From the NCBI RefSeq assembly GCF_018882185.1, contig NZ_JACVOY010000003.1, positions 62,001 through 126,000 on the forward strand: a stretch of DNA of 64,000 bases, written 5' to 3'. The notes below the pieces were generated by a model. It ran no database searches and was not told the DNA's origin. It saw only the letters and a list, made by a program, of their open reading frames with translations. How positions within the stretch are numbered: position 1 is the first letter of the stretch; each line of letters opens with the position of its first letter. Below, piece by piece: positions 45,862 through 56,927 of this stretch. The stretch comes from Polynucleobacter sp. AP-Latsch-80-C2 (GTDB lineage: Bacteria; Pseudomonadota; Gammaproteobacteria; Burkholderiales; Burkholderiaceae). Made by a program: the position numbers and the translations under genes.

Positions 45862-46844
45862 GTATTTTTGCAAGAGTGGCTGGTACAGGAAGTTATCTTC
45901 CAGAACTACGCTTAAGTAATCAAGATTTAGTAGAGCGCTTGGCTAAAAATGGCTTAGAGACTAGTGACGAGTGGATCACCACCCGTAGCGGAATTTCTGC
46001 ACGACACTTTGCTGCTGAAAATGAACTTACTAGTGACCTTGCCGTCAAGGCTGCTCAAGCGGCGCTCACTAGTGCTGGCATAACTTCGGCAGATTTAGAC
46101 CTCATTATTTTGGCAACCTCGACCCCGGATCACTTGGGCGGGTTTCCTAGTACAGCTTGTGTTGTGCAGGATAAATTAGGCGCTCATACTGCTTGTGCAG
46201 CCTTTGATATTCAGGCGGTATGCGCGGGCTTTACTTATGCCTTGGCCACTGCAGACGCATTTATCCGTTGCGGAACTTATAAAAAAGTATTGGTGATTGG
46301 TGCTGAGACTTTCTCTCGCATTTTGGATTTTCAAGATCGTGGCACATGCGTATTGTTTGGTGATGGTGCAGGCGCGGTAGTGCTCGAGGCTTCTTCAGAG
46401 GCTGGTATTTTGTCGACTGCATTGCATGCGGATGGCAGTCAACGTGATATTTTGTGCGTCCCAGGTCGCGCAGGTAATGGTGAGGTTCACGGCTCACCTT
46501 TCATGACCATGGATGGTCAGGCGGTCTTTAAATTGGCCGTTAAGGTATTGGAACAAGTGGCGCACGAGGCGCTAGAAAAAGCAAACCTCAAGCCAGAACA
46601 AATTGACTGGTTGGTGCCGCATCAGGCCAACATTCGCATCATGGAAGGCACTGCCAAGAAGATGGGCATGTCCATGGATAAAGTCATTGTGACTGTGCAT
46701 GAGCACGGCAATACTTCGGCTGCATCGATTCCGCTTGCTTTGGATTCTGGTGTGCGATCAGGTCAAATTCAGCGTGGTCAATACCTCTTATTGGAAGGTG
46801 TTGGCGGCGGATTTGCTTGGGGTGCAGTAGCACTCAAGTACTAA
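45858..46844 (+). CDS. fabH: 3-oxoacyl-ACP synthase III
   Basis: Starts fatty-acid synthesis by condensing acetyl-CoA with malonyl-ACP. The 328 residues have the active-site cysteine in [10 protein letters not shown] (Cys122), the His in [10 protein letters not shown] and the Asn in [12 protein letters not shown], giving the Cys-His-Asn triad. It is coupled to plsX by a four-base overlap and followed by fabD at 26 bp. Confidence 0.97.
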   Translation: MSIFARVAGTGSYLPELRLSNQDLVERLAKNGLETSDEWITTRSGISARHFAAENELTSDLAVKAAQAALTSAGITSADLDLIILATSTPDHLGGFPSTACVVQDKLGAHTACAAFDIQAVCAGFTYALATADAFIRCGTYKKVLVIGAETFSRILDFQDRGTCVLFGDGAGAVVLEASSEAGILSTALHADGSQRDILCVPGRAGNGEVHGSPFMTMDGQAVFKLAVKVLEQVAHEALEKANLKPEQIDWLVPHQANIRIMEGTAKKMGMSMDKVIVTVHEHGNTSAASIPLALDSGVRSGQIQRGQYLLLEGVGGGFAWGAVALKY

Positions 46845-46870
46845 TTCTTTAACTTTCGAAAAATCATCAC

Positions 46871-47806
46871 ATGACATTTGCATTTGTATTTCCTGGTCAA
46901 GGCTCCCAATCGGTTGGCATGTTGAACTCTGTAGCGCAGCGTCCCGAAGTTCGTGCAACCTTGGAAGAAGCTTCTGATGCCTTGGGCGAGGATGTCACTA
47001 AATTAATTGCTGAAGGCCCTGCCGAGGCATTGTCATTAACTACCAATACACAGCCGGTGATGCTGACTGCTGGCGTTGCGTTCTATCGCGCCTGGTTAGC
47101 TGCCGGTGGCGCTGTTCCTAAAGTGATGGCTGGCCATAGCCTTGGTGAATATTCCGCATTGGTTGCTGCCGGTGTTATTTCTTTTAAGGATGCAGTGCCA
47201 TTAGTGCGTTTTCGTGCGCAGGCCATGCAAAGTGCAGTCCCAGTAGGCACAGGCGGTATGGCTGCAATTCTAGGTTTGGATGATGCTACTGTGATCAAGG
47301 TTTGTGCTGAGGCAAGTGCTGCATCTGGCGGTGTTGTTGAAGCGGTGAACTTTAATGCACCTGGCCAGGTAGTCATTGCTGGTGCAAGTGATGCTGTTAC
47401 GAAAGCTTGTGAGTTACTCAAAGCGGCTGGCGCTAAACGTGCTTTACCTTTGCCAGTTTCAGCGCCATTTCACTCTTCTTTATTACAGCCTGCATCTGAA
47501 CAGCTCAAAGGCTATTTAGCCAACATTGAATTTAAAGCACCAACAATTGCCGTCATTAACAATGTCGATGTTGAAATTTTGAATGACCCTGTCGCCATTA
47601 AAGACGCTTTAGTGCGTCAAGCAGCAAAGCCTGTTCGTTGGCAGGAGACCATTCAGGCAATGGCGCAGCAGGGTGTTACGCAGGTTGTTGAATGCGGACC
47701 AGGCAAGGTCTTAGCTGGCCTTACTAAACGTATCAATGATCAAGTAACTGGTATTCCAGTATTCGATGAAGCCAGCTTAAATGAAGCCTTGGCTAGTGTG
47801 AAATAA
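46871..47806 (+). CDS. fabD: malonyl-CoA:ACP transacylase
   Basis: Loads malonyl groups on acyl carrier protein. The 311 residues include FVFPGQGSQSVGM at the start, the nucleophile elbow GHSLGE (88-93, Ser90), and PVSAPFHSSLL with the catalytic His. It lies between fabH and fabG in the standard cluster order. Confidence 0.97.
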   Translation: MTFAFVFPGQGSQSVGMLNSVAQRPEVRATLEEASDALGEDVTKLIAEGPAEALSLTTNTQPVMLTAGVAFYRAWLAAGGAVPKVMAGHSLGEYSALVAAGVISFKDAVPLVRFRAQAMQSAVPVGTGGMAAILGLDDATVIKVCAEASAASGGVVEAVNFNAPGQVVIAGASDAVTKACELLKAAGAKRALPLPVSAPFHSSLLQPASEQLKGYLANIEFKAPTIAVINNVDVEILNDPVAIKDALVRQAAKPVRWQETIQAMAQQGVTQVVECGPGKVLAGLTKRINDQVTGIPVFDEASLNEALASVK

Positions 47807-47839
47807 AAATAGCAATAGAGAAAAGAGCGAAAGACAAAT

Positions 47840-48583
47840 ATGAATCTCGACTTAAGCGGACAAATTGCCTTAGTAACCGGCGCCTCGCGCGGTATTGGCC
47901 AAGCAATTGCAGATGAGCTGGTGAAATCTGGAGCCAAAGTGATTGGTACTGCAACGTCTGCTGATGGTGCTAAGGCTATTGATGATCGTTTGAAAGCTTC
48001 AGGCGGTCGTGGTTTGGTATTGAATGTTACTGAACCCAATGCTTGTGAAAACATCATCGATCTGATCGTGAAGGATTTTGACGGCATCAATATTTTGGTA
48101 AACAATGCCGGCATTACTCGCGATAACTTAGCAATGCGGATGAAGGGTGACGAGTGGACCGATGTGATCGATACCAACTTAAGTTCAGTATTTCGTTTGT
48201 CACAAGCGGTTTTGCGCCCAATGATGAAGGCGCGCGCTGGTCGCATTATTAACATCACCTCCATCGTTGGCCATATGGGTAACGCTGGCCAAGCAAACTA
48301 CGCTGCTGCAAAAGCAGGCGTTTCTGGGATGACACGTGCTTTGGCACGCGAAATTGGTAGCCGTAATATCACCGTGAATTGCGTTGCACCAGGCTTTATT
48401 GATACTGATATGACTCGTGCTTTGAGTGAAGAGCAGCAAAATGCACTAAAAGTGAACATTCCTTTGGCTCGCCTTGGCAGTCCTGAGGATGTGGCTCAGG
48501 CAGTGGCTTTTTTGGCCTCTCCGGCAGCTGGATACATTACGGGTAATACCCTACACGTCAATGGCGGACTATATTTAGCCTAA
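47840..48583 (+). CDS. fabG: 3-oxoacyl-ACP reductase
   Basis: NADPH-dependent reductase of the short-chain dehydrogenase family. The 247 residues show TGASRGIG (13-20), NNAG (88-91), Ser141 and the Y154xxxK158 catalytic pair (YAAAK). The C-terminal TGNTLHVNGGLY is typical for FabG. It is followed by a 101-bp gap and acpP. Confidence 0.97.
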   Translation: MNLDLSGQIALVTGASRGIGQAIADELVKSGAKVIGTATSADGAKAIDDRLKASGGRGLVLNVTEPNACENIIDLIVKDFDGINILVNNAGITRDNLAMRMKGDEWTDVIDTNLSSVFRLSQAVLRPMMKARAGRIINITSIVGHMGNAGQANYAAAKAGVSGMTRALAREIGSRNITVNCVAPGFIDTDMTRALSEEQQNALKVNIPLARLGSPEDVAQAVAFLASPAAGYITGNTLHVNGGLYLA

Positions 48584-48617
48584 CGGCAAAGCAAGGATTT
48601 GGTCATTTTTAGGCGAA

Positions 48618-48649
48618 TTTACTAATTCGATCCGCCAAACTGATAAAAT
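48618..48649 (+). promoter_or_regulatory. possible acpP promoter
   Basis: TTTACT (48618-48623) and an A/T-rich box TGATAAAAT (48641-48649) at about 17-base spacing lie in the fabG-acpP gap. A separate strong promoter for acpP is expected, as ACP is abundant, but this match is only moderate. Confidence 0.3.
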
Positions 48650-48684
48650 CCTTCCATCGTTTTTTACAACCCCTGGGGAAATTA

Positions 48685-48924
48685 ATGGACAACATCGAAC
48701 AACGCGTTAAGAAAATCGTCGCTGAGCAATTGGGCGTCGCAGAAGGAGATATCAAGAATGAATCTTCTTTCGTGAACGACCTGGGCGCTGACTCTCTTGA
48801 CACTGTTGAGCTTGTAATGGCTTTGGAGGATGAATTCGGCATTGAAATTCCTGATGAGGAAGCTGAAAAGATCACTACCGTTCAGCTCGCAATCGATTTC
48901 GCTAAATCAAAAGCTCAGGGTTAA
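48685..48924 (+). CDS. acpP: acyl carrier protein
   Basis: Carries fatty acyl chains on a phosphopantetheine arm during synthesis. The 79 residues include the attachment motif [14 protein letters not shown] with Ser37 and the acidic helices ([14 protein letters not shown]) for enzyme contacts. GGGGAAA lies upstream of the ATG as a clear Shine-Dalgarno. It is followed by fabF at 21 bp; acpS, which activates it, is also in the window. Confidence 0.98.
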   Translation: MDNIEQRVKKIVAEQLGVAEGDIKNESSFVNDLGADSLDTVELVMALEDEFGIEIPDEEAEKITTVQLAIDFAKSKAQG

Positions 48925-48945
48925 TTCCCTAGCCTAGGTATTACT

Positions 48946-50193
48946 GTGTCAGCATCAAATGGCCGACGCCGGGTAGTGGTCACCGGCCTTGGCCTCATCT
49001 CACCTGTTGGTAACTCAGTTGATGTAGCTTGGTCTAATTTGCTTGCGGGCAAATCAGGCATCGCTACTATCACTAAGTTTGACCACACTCCGCTTAGCGT
49101 TCATTTTGCTGGAGAGGTGAAAGATTTCAATGTCGAAGAATATGTTTCTGCCAAAGAAGCGCGCCATATGGATACTTTTATCCATTACGGCATTGCTGCT
49201 GGTACGCAAGCGATTCGTGACAGTGGTTTAGAGATTACTGAGCAAAACGCCGAGCGAGTTGGTGTGATGGTGGGTTCCGGTATCGGTGGCTTGCCAATGA
49301 TTGAGGAAACCGGCGCTGAGCTGTTAGCTCGCGGCCCTCGTCGCATCTCACCTTTCTTTGTCCCAGGCTCGATCATTAATATGATCTCTGGCCATCTCAG
49401 TATTTTGTTTGGACTCAAAGGTCCAAACGTTGCTGCGGTGACTGCTTGTACAACCGGCCTACACAGCATCGGTTTGGCTGCACGTTTAATTCAGTACGGT
49501 GACGCAGATGTCATGGTTGCTGGCGGTGCTGAGTCAACTATTTCTGCATTAGGTGTTGGTGGCTTTGCATCCGCTAGAGCGCTCTCAACACGTAATGATG
49601 ATCCAGCAACAGCATCACGTCCTTGGGATAAAGACCGCGATGGTTTTGTTCTGGGTGAGGGTGCTGGTGTTGTTGTGCTCGAAGAGTATGAGCATGCTAA
49701 AGCCCGTGGCGCAAAAATTTATTGTGAATTGCTAGGCTTTGGTATGAGTGGTGATGCGTATCACATGACGGCGCCGAATATGGATGGTCCACGTCGTTGT
49801 ATGGTTAATGCCATGCGCGATGCGCACTTAAATCCAGATCAAATTCAGTACTTAAATGCCCATGGCACTTCTACACCTTTGGGCGACAAGAATGAAACCG
49901 AGGCTATCAAGGCAGCTTTGGGCGATCACGCTAAAAAGGCCTTAATTAACTCCACCAAGTCGATGACCGGTCACCTTTTGGGTGGTGCGGGCGGCTTGGA
50001 ATCTGTTTTCACTATTCTGGCGCTACATAACCAGAAATCCCCACCAACCATCAATATCTTCAATCAAGACCCAGAATGCGACTTGGACTACTGCGCCAAT
50101 ACTGCCCGGGACGTGAAGATTGACCATGCGGTTAAAAACAACTTTGGCTTTGGTGGTACTAACGGCACCTTGATTTTTGGCAAGTTGACCTAA
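48946..50193 (+). CDS. fabF: 3-oxoacyl-ACP synthase II
   Basis: Elongating condensing enzyme of fatty-acid synthesis. The 415 residues hold the Cys-His-His triad: [10 protein letters not shown] (Cys168), [11 protein letters not shown] and [10 protein letters not shown], and the FGFGGTNG end motif. The start is GTG at 48946. It ends the cluster; mucD follows after 50 bp, where related betaproteobacteria usually have rpoE-rseA-rseB. Confidence 0.97.
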   Translation: MSASNGRRRVVVTGLGLISPVGNSVDVAWSNLLAGKSGIATITKFDHTPLSVHFAGEVKDFNVEEYVSAKEARHMDTFIHYGIAAGTQAIRDSGLEITEQNAERVGVMVGSGIGGLPMIEETGAELLARGPRRISPFFVPGSIINMISGHLSILFGLKGPNVAAVTACTTGLHSIGLAARLIQYGDADVMVAGGAESTISALGVGGFASARALSTRNDDPATASRPWDKDRDGFVLGEGAGVVVLEEYEHAKARGAKIYCELLGFGMSGDAYHMTAPNMDGPRRCMVNAMRDAHLNPDQIQYLNAHGTSTPLGDKNETEAIKAALGDHAKKALINSTKSMTGHLLGGAGGLESVFTILALHNQKSPPTINIFNQDPECDLDYCANTARDVKIDHAVKNNFGFGGTNGTLIFGKLT

Positions 50194-50243
50194 TATTCTC
50201 TTTATCTCCACTTTTTTGGTTTTTACCAAGTAGGCCTAGCATT

Positions 50244-51692
50244 ATGAAAAAGTACTTTATTGCGCTCTTGGCTATTTTGAGCCTGGGTCAGCTTTCATTT
50301 ATTCCGGTTGCCTCTGCGCAAGCTCCCAGAGTCACCATTCCTGATTTTGCAGACTTGGTCGAAAGAGCTAGTCCCGCAGTAGTCAATATTCGAACGACTG
50401 AAAAAGTCGCCGTTCAACAGACTCAAGGCGGTATTCCGGGAATGCCTGAAGATCAAGCAGAATTTTTCCGCCGCTTCTTTGGGGTGCCTATCCCGAGCGC
50501 GCCTAATGCACCAAAGCAAGCGCAACCTAACCCCGGCAAACCACAAGAAGCAGATCGGGGCGTTGGTTCGGGTTTCATTATCGAATCGAATGGTTTGATT
50601 TTGACTAATGCACACGTGGTCGAAGGTGCGACAACGATTTATGTCACGCTGACTGATAAGCGCGAATTCAAAGCCAAACTCTTGGGAATGGATAAACGCA
50701 CTGATGTGGCAGTAGTGAAAATTGAAGCCCGCGATTTGCCAAAGTTGCCTTTAGGTGATTCATCACGCGTGAGAGTGGGTGAGTGGGTTCTGGCTATTGG
50801 CTCGCCTTTTGGCCTTGAGAACACCGTGACTGCAGGGATTGTTTCTGCCAAGAGTCGTGATACCGGTGACTACCTTCCTTTTATTCAGACGGACGTTGCA
50901 GTGAACCCTGGAAACTCAGGCGGTCCACTTCTGAATACTGCTGGTCAAGTGATTGGCATTAACTCCCAAATTTTTAGCCGCTCTGGTGGTTATATGGGAA
51001 TCTCGTTTGCTATTCCAATTGATGAGGCAATGCGAGTTGCTGATCAATTACGTACCAATGGAAAAATGACGCGTGGTCGTATTGGGGTTGCTCTAGGTGA
51101 GATGACCAAAGAAGTTGCGGAGAGTTTGGGTCTTGGTAAGCCGCGTGGCGCATATGTGCGTAACGTTGATCCAGGTGGCCCAGCTGCTATTGGTGGAATT
51201 GAATCTGGCGATGTTATCTTGAGCTTTAATGGCCGTGATATTACCAAGTCAACGGATCTGCCTCGTTTGGTTGGGGAGATGAAGCCAGGTACCAGCGCTA
51301 CTGTGCAAGTTTGGCGTAAGGGCGCTACTCGAGATCTGTCAGTGACTGTTGGCGATAGCGAATCAAATCAAGCGGCAGCCAAAAAGGCAGATGCGCCGAC
51401 CACCAATGGAGCCGGCTCTAATGTCCTGGGCGTAGCCGTGACAGAGTTATCCGATGCTAAAAAGAAAGAGCTCAGTGTCAAAGGGGGTATTGAAGTTACC
51501 GGTCTTGGCGATGGCGCTTTAGCTAGGGCGGGTATTCGGCCTGGAGATGTCATTATTCGTATTGGGGATGCTGATATTACGGGCGTTAAGCAGTTTGAGA
51601 CCCTGGTGAAGGGCTTGGATGCCAATAAGGCTGTACCGGTCTTTATTCGCCGGGCAGATAGCACTCTAGTCATCCCAGTAAGACCAAAATAA
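50244..51692 (+). CDS. mucD: periplasmic serine protease of the DegP/HtrA (MucD) family
   Basis: Periplasmic chaperone-protease that degrades misfolded envelope proteins. The 482 residues have a Sec signal peptide (1-26, ASAQA), a trypsin-like domain with His124 (NAHVVEG), Asp154 (RTDVAVV) and Ser225 (GNSGGPL), and two PDZ domains (about 280-370 and 395-480). It lies upstream of lepA, the MucD context. In Burkholderia the sigma-E genes precede it; they are missing here. Confidence 0.94.
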   Translation: MKKYFIALLAILSLGQLSFIPVASAQAPRVTIPDFADLVERASPAVVNIRTTEKVAVQQTQGGIPGMPEDQAEFFRRFFGVPIPSAPNAPKQAQPNPGKPQEADRGVGSGFIIESNGLILTNAHVVEGATTIYVTLTDKREFKAKLLGMDKRTDVAVVKIEARDLPKLPLGDSSRVRVGEWVLAIGSPFGLENTVTAGIVSAKSRDTGDYLPFIQTDVAVNPGNSGGPLLNTAGQVIGINSQIFSRSGGYMGISFAIPIDEAMRVADQLRTNGKMTRGRIGVALGEMTKEVAESLGLGKPRGAYVRNVDPGGPAAIGGIESGDVILSFNGRDITKSTDLPRLVGEMKPGTSATVQVWRKGATRDLSVTVGDSESNQAAAKKADAPTTNGAGSNVLGVAVTELSDAKKKELSVKGGIEVTGLGDGALARAGIRPGDVIIRIGDADITGVKQFETLVKGLDANKAVPVFIRRADSTLVIPVRPK

Positions 51693-51720
51693 GGCCAATT
51701 TAGGCCTAAAAATGGGGTTC

Positions 51721-51789
51721 GGCGCTAAAACAGCGCCACCCATTACAATCCCTTTAAGACGACTTTTTGCAGCGCATCATCGTGGTGCG
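51721..51789 (+). other. two inverted repeats in the mucD-lepA gap
   Basis: GGCGCT (51721-51726) pairs with AGCGCC (51732-51737), and CGCATCA (51773-51779) pairs with TGGTGCG (51783-51789). Neither has a T-run directly after it, so they are not clear terminators. The second lies 39 bases before the lepA start and might sit in its leader. Confidence 0.4.
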
Positions 51790-51828
51790 TTCTGACAAGG
51801 CGTTTTTTGAATGACCTAATAAGACGCT

Positions 51829-53634
51829 ATGGATTTAATCCGCAATTTTTCTATCATCGCCCACATCGATCACGGCAAATCAACGCTCGCCGATCGCATT
51901 ATTCAGCTCTGCGGTGGTCTCTCTGATCGTGAAATGGAAGCTCAAGTTCTCGATTCCATGGATATTGAGCGTGAACGCGGTATTACGATTAAAGCGCAAA
52001 CTGCTGCCTTAAGTTACAAAGCTAAAGACGGCAATATTTACAACCTCAATCTGATTGATACCCCAGGACATGTCGACTTCTCTTATGAAGTCAGTCGCTC
52101 CTTATCAGCATGCGAAGGCGCATTGCTAGTGGTGGATGCAAGTCAAGGTGTTGAAGCACAAACGGTTGCTAACTGTTATATGGCCCTTGAGTTGGGTGTT
52201 GAAGTTGTTCCGGTATTAAATAAGATTGATCTGCCACAAGCAGATCCTGAGCGCGCTAAAAAAGAAATTGAAGATGTGATCGGTATTGATGCTTCTGAAG
52301 CAGTCACGTGTTCAGCTAAAACTGGTCTGGGTGTTCAGGATGTAATCGAGGAAATGATTGCTAGGGTTCCTCCACCAACAGGCAATGCCAGCGACCCATT
52401 GCAAGCCTTGATTATTGATTCATGGTTTGATAACTACGTCGGCGTAGTGATGTTAGTGCGCGTTGTCAATGGCACGCTCAAGCCAAAAGAAAAAATTACC
52501 TTGATGGCCAATGGTTCAAGCCATTTGGTTGAACACGTTGGTGTATTTAGTCCAAAATCAGTTGATCGTCCGGATTTATCTGCCGGTCAAGTAGGCTTTG
52601 TGATTGCGGGTATTAAAGAATTAAAAGCTGCCAAAGTTGGCGACACAGTGACCCATTCTCCTGGGCAGCAAGGGCGAGTACCTGCTACTGAACCACTGCC
52701 TGGCTTTAAAGAGGTTAAACCGCAAGTCTTTGCTGGTTTGTATCCGGTAGAAGCGAGTGAGTACGATCAGTTGCGTGAATCTTTAGAGAAGCTGCAGTTA
52801 AACGACGCTTCACTCTTGTATGAGCCCGAGGTATCACAGGCTCTTGGCTTTGGATTCCGTTGCGGTTTCCTAGGTTTGCTGCACATGGAAATTGTGCAAG
52901 AGCGCTTGGAGCGTCAGTACGGTATGAATCTCATCACTACCGCTCCAACGGTGGTGTACCAGGTTGAGCAATCTGATGGAACGATTATTTCAGTAGACAA
53001 TCCTTCGAAGATGCCAGAGGCCAGCAAGATCAATACGATTCTTGAGCCTATCGTGACGGTCAATTTGTATATGCCCCAAGAATACGTGGGCGCAATCATT
53101 ACCCTGTGCGTTGGTAAGCGCGGTATCCAGATGGACATGAATTACCTAGGTCGCCAGGTCAAGCTCACTTATGAGTTGCCGATGGCAGAGATTGTTTTGG
53201 ATTTCTTTGACAAAATGAAATCGATCTCACGCGGCTATGCCTCCATGGATTATGAGTTCAAAGAATACCGTCCTGCAGATGTGGTTAAGGTCGATATCCT
53301 GATTAATAGTGAGCGGGTAGATGCTCTCTCAGTAATTGTTCACAGAAGTAACAGTCAACATCGCGGGCGCGAAGTGGTTGCCAAGATGCGCGGCATTATT
53401 CCGCGCCAGATGTTTGATGTGGCGATTCAGGCGGCGATTGGTAGCAATATCGTCGCACGTGAGAACGTCAAAGCATTACGTAAAAACGTTTTAGCTAAAT
53501 GTTACGGCGGAGATATCTCTCGTAAACGTAAGTTATTAGAGAAGCAAAAAGAAGGTAAGAAGCGTATGAAGCAAGTGGGTAACGTGGAGATTCCACAGGA
53601 GGCCTTCTTGGCTATTTTGCAGGTGGAAGATTAA
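51829..53634 (+). CDS. lepA: elongation factor 4 (LepA back-translocase)
   Basis: Ribosome-associated GTPase. The 601 residues begin with the G1 motif [13 protein letters not shown], and include the switch [19 protein letters not shown] (G3), [10 protein letters not shown] (G4) and the LepA-specific C-terminal domain from about residue 490. The ORF is followed by lepB, whose ATG overlaps the lepA TAA (TAATG), showing the usual lepA-lepB coupling. Confidence 0.98.
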   Translation: MDLIRNFSIIAHIDHGKSTLADRIIQLCGGLSDREMEAQVLDSMDIERERGITIKAQTAALSYKAKDGNIYNLNLIDTPGHVDFSYEVSRSLSACEGALLVVDASQGVEAQTVANCYMALELGVEVVPVLNKIDLPQADPERAKKEIEDVIGIDASEAVTCSAKTGLGVQDVIEEMIARVPPPTGNASDPLQALIIDSWFDNYVGVVMLVRVVNGTLKPKEKITLMANGSSHLVEHVGVFSPKSVDRPDLSAGQVGFVIAGIKELKAAKVGDTVTHSPGQQGRVPATEPLPGFKEVKPQVFAGLYPVEASEYDQLRESLEKLQLNDASLLYEPEVSQALGFGFRCGFLGLLHMEIVQERLERQYGMNLITTAPTVVYQVEQSDGTIISVDNPSKMPEASKINTILEPIVTVNLYMPQEYVGAIITLCVGKRGIQMDMNYLGRQVKLTYELPMAEIVLDFFDKMKSISRGYASMDYEFKEYRPADVVKVDILINSERVDALSVIVHRSNSQHRGREVVAKMRGIIPRQMFDVAIQAAIGSNIVARENVKALRKNVLAKCYGGDISRKRKLLEKQKEGKKRMKQVGNVEIPQEAFLAILQVED

Positions 53635-54440
53635 TGAACTTTGCGCTTATTCTCTTTATCTTGGTGATTGTCTCTGGCATTGCTTGGGTTGCTGACAGGT
53701 TGTACTTTGCGCCACAAAGAAAATTGGCTGGTATTGATCGCATGCCACTCTGGCTCGAGTACACAGCAGGTTTTTTCCCGGTCATTTGTGCGGTATTTGT
53801 ATTGCGCTCCTTCCTGGTTGAGCCTTTCAAGATTCCCTCTGGTTCGATGATTCCAACTTTGCAGATTGGCGACTTTATTCTGGTGAATAAATTTACCTAT
53901 GGCATTCGTTTGCCAGTGATTAATCAAAAGGTTGTTGAATTGGGTTCGCCTAAGCGTGGTGATGTGGTGGTATTCCGCTATCCACGCGATGAATCGGTTG
54001 ATTACATTAAGCGTGTGGTTGCTCTTCCTGGTGATGTGATTTCTTATGAAGACAAACGCCTAACAATTAATGGTCAGCCTTTGCAATATAGCGGTGGTGA
54101 GCCCTATCTTGATCCTGAGAATATGCGTTATGCCAAGCGCTTTACCGAAACATTCCCGGCTGACTTAGGAGGTAACCGCCACGACATTCTGAACGATCCT
54201 GATCGTCCAGCGGGAGTATTCCCAACCGAGCGTTTCCCTGGCTCTGAATTTTGTCAGTATCAGCAATCGGGTTTAACTTGCAAAGTACCTGCAGGTCATT
54301 ACTTTGCTATGGGTGATAACCGCGATAACAGTGCAGATTCACGTTACTGGGGATTTGTACCTGATAAAAACCTCGTAGGTAAGGCCTTCTTTGTTTGGCT
54401 AAACCTAGGCAATCTCGGCCGCATTGGGGGCTTTGAGTAA
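53634..54440 (+). CDS. lepB: signal peptidase I
   Basis: Cleaves Sec and Tat signal peptides at the periplasmic side of the inner membrane. The 268 residues show two membrane segments (about 2-20 and 43-62), Ser71 in [10 protein letters not shown] and the base Lys126 in [11 protein letters not shown], then the [17 protein letters not shown] motif. It is translated together with lepA. Exported proteins of this window (mucD product, alpha/beta hydrolase, ComEA-like protein) would be its substrates. Confidence 0.97.
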   Translation: MNFALILFILVIVSGIAWVADRLYFAPQRKLAGIDRMPLWLEYTAGFFPVICAVFVLRSFLVEPFKIPSGSMIPTLQIGDFILVNKFTYGIRLPVINQKVVELGSPKRGDVVVFRYPRDESVDYIKRVVALPGDVISYEDKRLTINGQPLQYSGGEPYLDPENMRYAKRFTETFPADLGGNRHDILNDPDRPAGVFPTERFPGSEFCQYQQSGLTCKVPAGHYFAMGDNRDNSADSRYWGFVPDKNLVGKAFFVWLNLGNLGRIGGFE

Positions 54441-54445
54441 ACATT

Positions 54446-55237
54446 ATGTGTGCACGCGCCGTCATTGACACTGCACCCCTTCAAGAGCGTCTTGGCTATA
54501 GCTTTAAAAAGCCCGAGCTCTTAAATCAAGCGCTCACGCATCGCAGTCACAGCAAAAAGAACAATGAACGACTCGAGTTTTTAGGTGATTCTATTTTGAA
54601 TTGCGTTGTTGCTGAAATGCTTTACGAGCGCTATTCGGATTTAGATGAGGGTGATCTCTCCAGGGTACGCGCGAATTTAGTCAAGCAACAAGCTTTATAC
54701 GAAATCGCCCAAACTTTATCTTTATCAGATTACTTGCGCTTAGGCGAGGGCGAGCTGAAGAGTGGCGGCTTTCGTCGCCCCTCCATTTTGGCCGATACCT
54801 TAGAGGCTGTTACTGGCGCTATCTTTATGGATGGTGGCTTTGATGCTGCTAAGACGTGTTTACGCAAGCTGTATTCGATTATCTTGGCGCACGTTGATCC
54901 TAAAACACTGGGTAAGGACGATAAAACGCTATTACAAGAGTGTTTGCAGGGTTATCAATTGCCGTTGCCGACCTACAACGTCACGGGCACTACTGGAGCG
55001 GCACACAACCAGCAGTTTGAAGTGGAGTGCTTGATTCCCAGCCATAAGGTAGCGGTAAAAGGTGAGGGGGCCTCCCGTCGCGCTGCTGAGCAGGCGGCAG
55101 CAAAGTTGGCTTTAATTGCGATGTTAAAGGCTTTGCCACAGGAGTCTCGTAAACCCAAGAAGACTCGGTCCGCCAAAAAGAAGGCGGCCAAAAAAGAAGT
55201 GACCGAAGAGCAGTTCAATCTTAAGCTGAAGGGCTAA
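54446..55237 (+). CDS. rnc: ribonuclease III
   Basis: Double-strand-specific endoribonuclease that processes rRNA and some mRNAs. The 263 residues have the signature ERLEFLGDS (41-49), a second acidic patch (DGGFD...), and a C-terminal dsRBD (about 155-225, [18 protein letters not shown]). A Lys-rich tail of about 30 residues follows, which is longer than in E. coli. It is tightly linked to lepB and era. Confidence 0.96.
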   Translation: MCARAVIDTAPLQERLGYSFKKPELLNQALTHRSHSKKNNERLEFLGDSILNCVVAEMLYERYSDLDEGDLSRVRANLVKQQALYEIAQTLSLSDYLRLGEGELKSGGFRRPSILADTLEAVTGAIFMDGGFDAAKTCLRKLYSIILAHVDPKTLGKDDKTLLQECLQGYQLPLPTYNVTGTTGAAHNQQFEVECLIPSHKVAVKGEGASRRAAEQAAAKLALIAMLKALPQESRKPKKTRSAKKKAAKKEVTEEQFNLKLKG

Positions 55238-55239
55238 TC

Positions 55240-56175
55240 GTGTTTAGATGCGGCACTATCGCCATTGTTGGGCGTCCTAATATGGGTAAATCAACACTCT
55301 TAAATGCCTTGGTCGGCCAGAAGATTAGCATTACTTCTCGTAAAGCACAAACGACACGTCATCGTATTTTGGGAATCCAGAATCGCGAAGAAGCGCAATT
55401 TATTTTCATTGATACACCGGGTTTTCAGACACGTTTAATGAATACCTTAAACAAGGCATTAAACCGTACGGTAACTACAGCCTTGCAAGACGTGAACGTG
55501 GCTTGTTTTGTTGTGGAAGCTGGTTATTTTGGTGAGGATGACAAGAAGGTATTAAAGCTATTGCCAGATGACTTGCCAGTGGTATTGGTGCTAAATAAGC
55601 TAGATTTATTTAATAGCCGTTTTCAGACTCCATCAGAGCGTGATCAAGCTTTACTCAACTTCATGAAGGAAATGTCAAAGCCTTGGTGTGAATTAGGTAG
55701 CCACGAAGATCAAAAGTGTGAATTCGCAGAAATTGTGCCAATGAGTGCTAAGAGTCCTGGGGATATTGAAAGATTGCTCGATGTTCTCGAGGGCTATCTG
55801 CCTGAGGCTGAAGCTGTCTATGATGGGGATACTGTTACTGACCGCAGCGAGCGCTTCTTAGCTGCTGAAATTCTGCGTGAGAAAGTATTCCGCTTTACTG
55901 GTGAAGAGTTGCCTTACACCAGCACCGTGGTGATTGATCAGTTCAAGATGGATGGCAAGATGCGCCGCATTGCTGCAACCATTTTGGTGGATCGCGATAG
56001 TCATAAAGCCATGATTATTGGTCAAAAGGGTGAGCGTTTGAAAAAGATCTCGACTGATGCCCGAATTGATATGGAAAAGTTATTCGACGGCAAAGTCTTT
56101 TTAGAGACTTGGGTGAAGGTCAAGCGCGGTTGGGCTGATGATCGTGCTGAGTTACGGGCACAAGGTCTGGAATAA
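55240..56175 (+). CDS. era: GTPase Era
   Basis: Ribosome-assembly GTPase that binds 16S rRNA near its 3' end. The 311 residues have G1 GRPNMGKS (11-18), G3 DTPGFQ, G4 NKLD and a C-terminal KH domain with [14 protein letters not shown]. The usual valine in GRPNVGKS is methionine here, a conservative change. The GTG start lies two bases after the rnc stop. Confidence 0.96.
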   Translation: MFRCGTIAIVGRPNMGKSTLLNALVGQKISITSRKAQTTRHRILGIQNREEAQFIFIDTPGFQTRLMNTLNKALNRTVTTALQDVNVACFVVEAGYFGEDDKKVLKLLPDDLPVVLVLNKLDLFNSRFQTPSERDQALLNFMKEMSKPWCELGSHEDQKCEFAEIVPMSAKSPGDIERLLDVLEGYLPEAEAVYDGDTVTDRSERFLAAEILREKVFRFTGEELPYTSTVVIDQFKMDGKMRRIAATILVDRDSHKAMIIGQKGERLKKISTDARIDMEKLFDGKVFLETWVKVKRGWADDRAELRAQGLE

Positions 56176-56180
56176 AAACC

Positions 56181-56915
56181 ATGGCCTCGATTCGTGTTGC
56201 TGACGAACCTGCTTTTGTATTGCATAGCATCCCTTATAAAGAGACCAGCTTAATTCTGGATGTCTTTACCCGACAACATGGCCGAATGGCTTTGATTGCT
56301 AAGGGTGCCAAGCGTCCACATTCCACATTACGCCCGGTATTACAGCGCTTTCAACCGCTACTGGTATCTTGGAGCGGCAAATCAGAGTTACGCACGCTCA
56401 CCAAGTCTGAGTGGGTTGGCGGCACGCCTTCATTGGTTGGCGATGCCTTGCTCTGCGGCTTTTATCTCAATGAGTTATTGGTCAAGTTTTTGGCGCGTGA
56501 GGACGAATACGAAAAACTCTACGATTCTTATTCTCAGACAATCAATGCGCTCTCGAATCTTGAGTTTGAGTCCAAGGGTCTAGAAGAAATTTTACGTCCG
56601 TTTGAGCTCACTCTCTTACAACAAACCGGATATGCGGCCGCTTTAGATCGCTGTGTGGAGACTAACGCAGCACCTGTGGCAGGCGATCAATATGTTTATC
56701 AACCAGAGCGGGGCGTACGCCCAGTTCAGGTGGATGACCCAGGCCATTGGCCGGTCCTCAATGGTAAATCGCTCTTAGCAATTGCTGCCGGAGACTTTTC
56801 GGATGCAGATACGCTTTCTGAGAGTAAGCAACTCATGCGTTTCTTGTTGGGCTTACATCTTCAGGATCAGGTTTTGACTACTCGTCAAATTTTGATTGAT
56901 CTCAAAAAAATCTAG
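56181..56915 (+). CDS. recO: DNA repair protein RecO
   Basis: Mediator of the RecFOR pathway that loads RecA on SSB-coated gaps. The 244 residues match the family: FVLHSIPYKETSLILDVFTRQHGRMALIAKGAKRPHS at the N-terminal OB fold (here given by its ends FVLHSIPYKETS and IAKGAKRPHS), followed by the helical domain. The zinc cysteines seen in some RecO proteins are not present. The context rnc-era-recO-pdxJ-acpS is the conserved one. Confidence 0.93.
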   Translation: MASIRVADEPAFVLHSIPYKETSLILDVFTRQHGRMALIAKGAKRPHSTLRPVLQRFQPLLVSWSGKSELRTLTKSEWVGGTPSLVGDALLCGFYLNELLVKFLAREDEYEKLYDSYSQTINALSNLEFESKGLEEILRPFELTLLQQTGYAAALDRCVETNAAPVAGDQYVYQPERGVRPVQVDDPGHWPVLNGKSLLAIAAGDFSDADTLSESKQLMRFLLGLHLQDQVLTTRQILIDLKKI

Positions 56916-56927
56916 TAATCTACAGAG

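Noticed and set aside
51693..51740. Inverted repeats after mucD as a terminator
   Set aside because: No T-run follows the GGCGCT/AGCGCC stem, and the AGGCC/GGCCT pair is short. Kept only as an inverted repeat.
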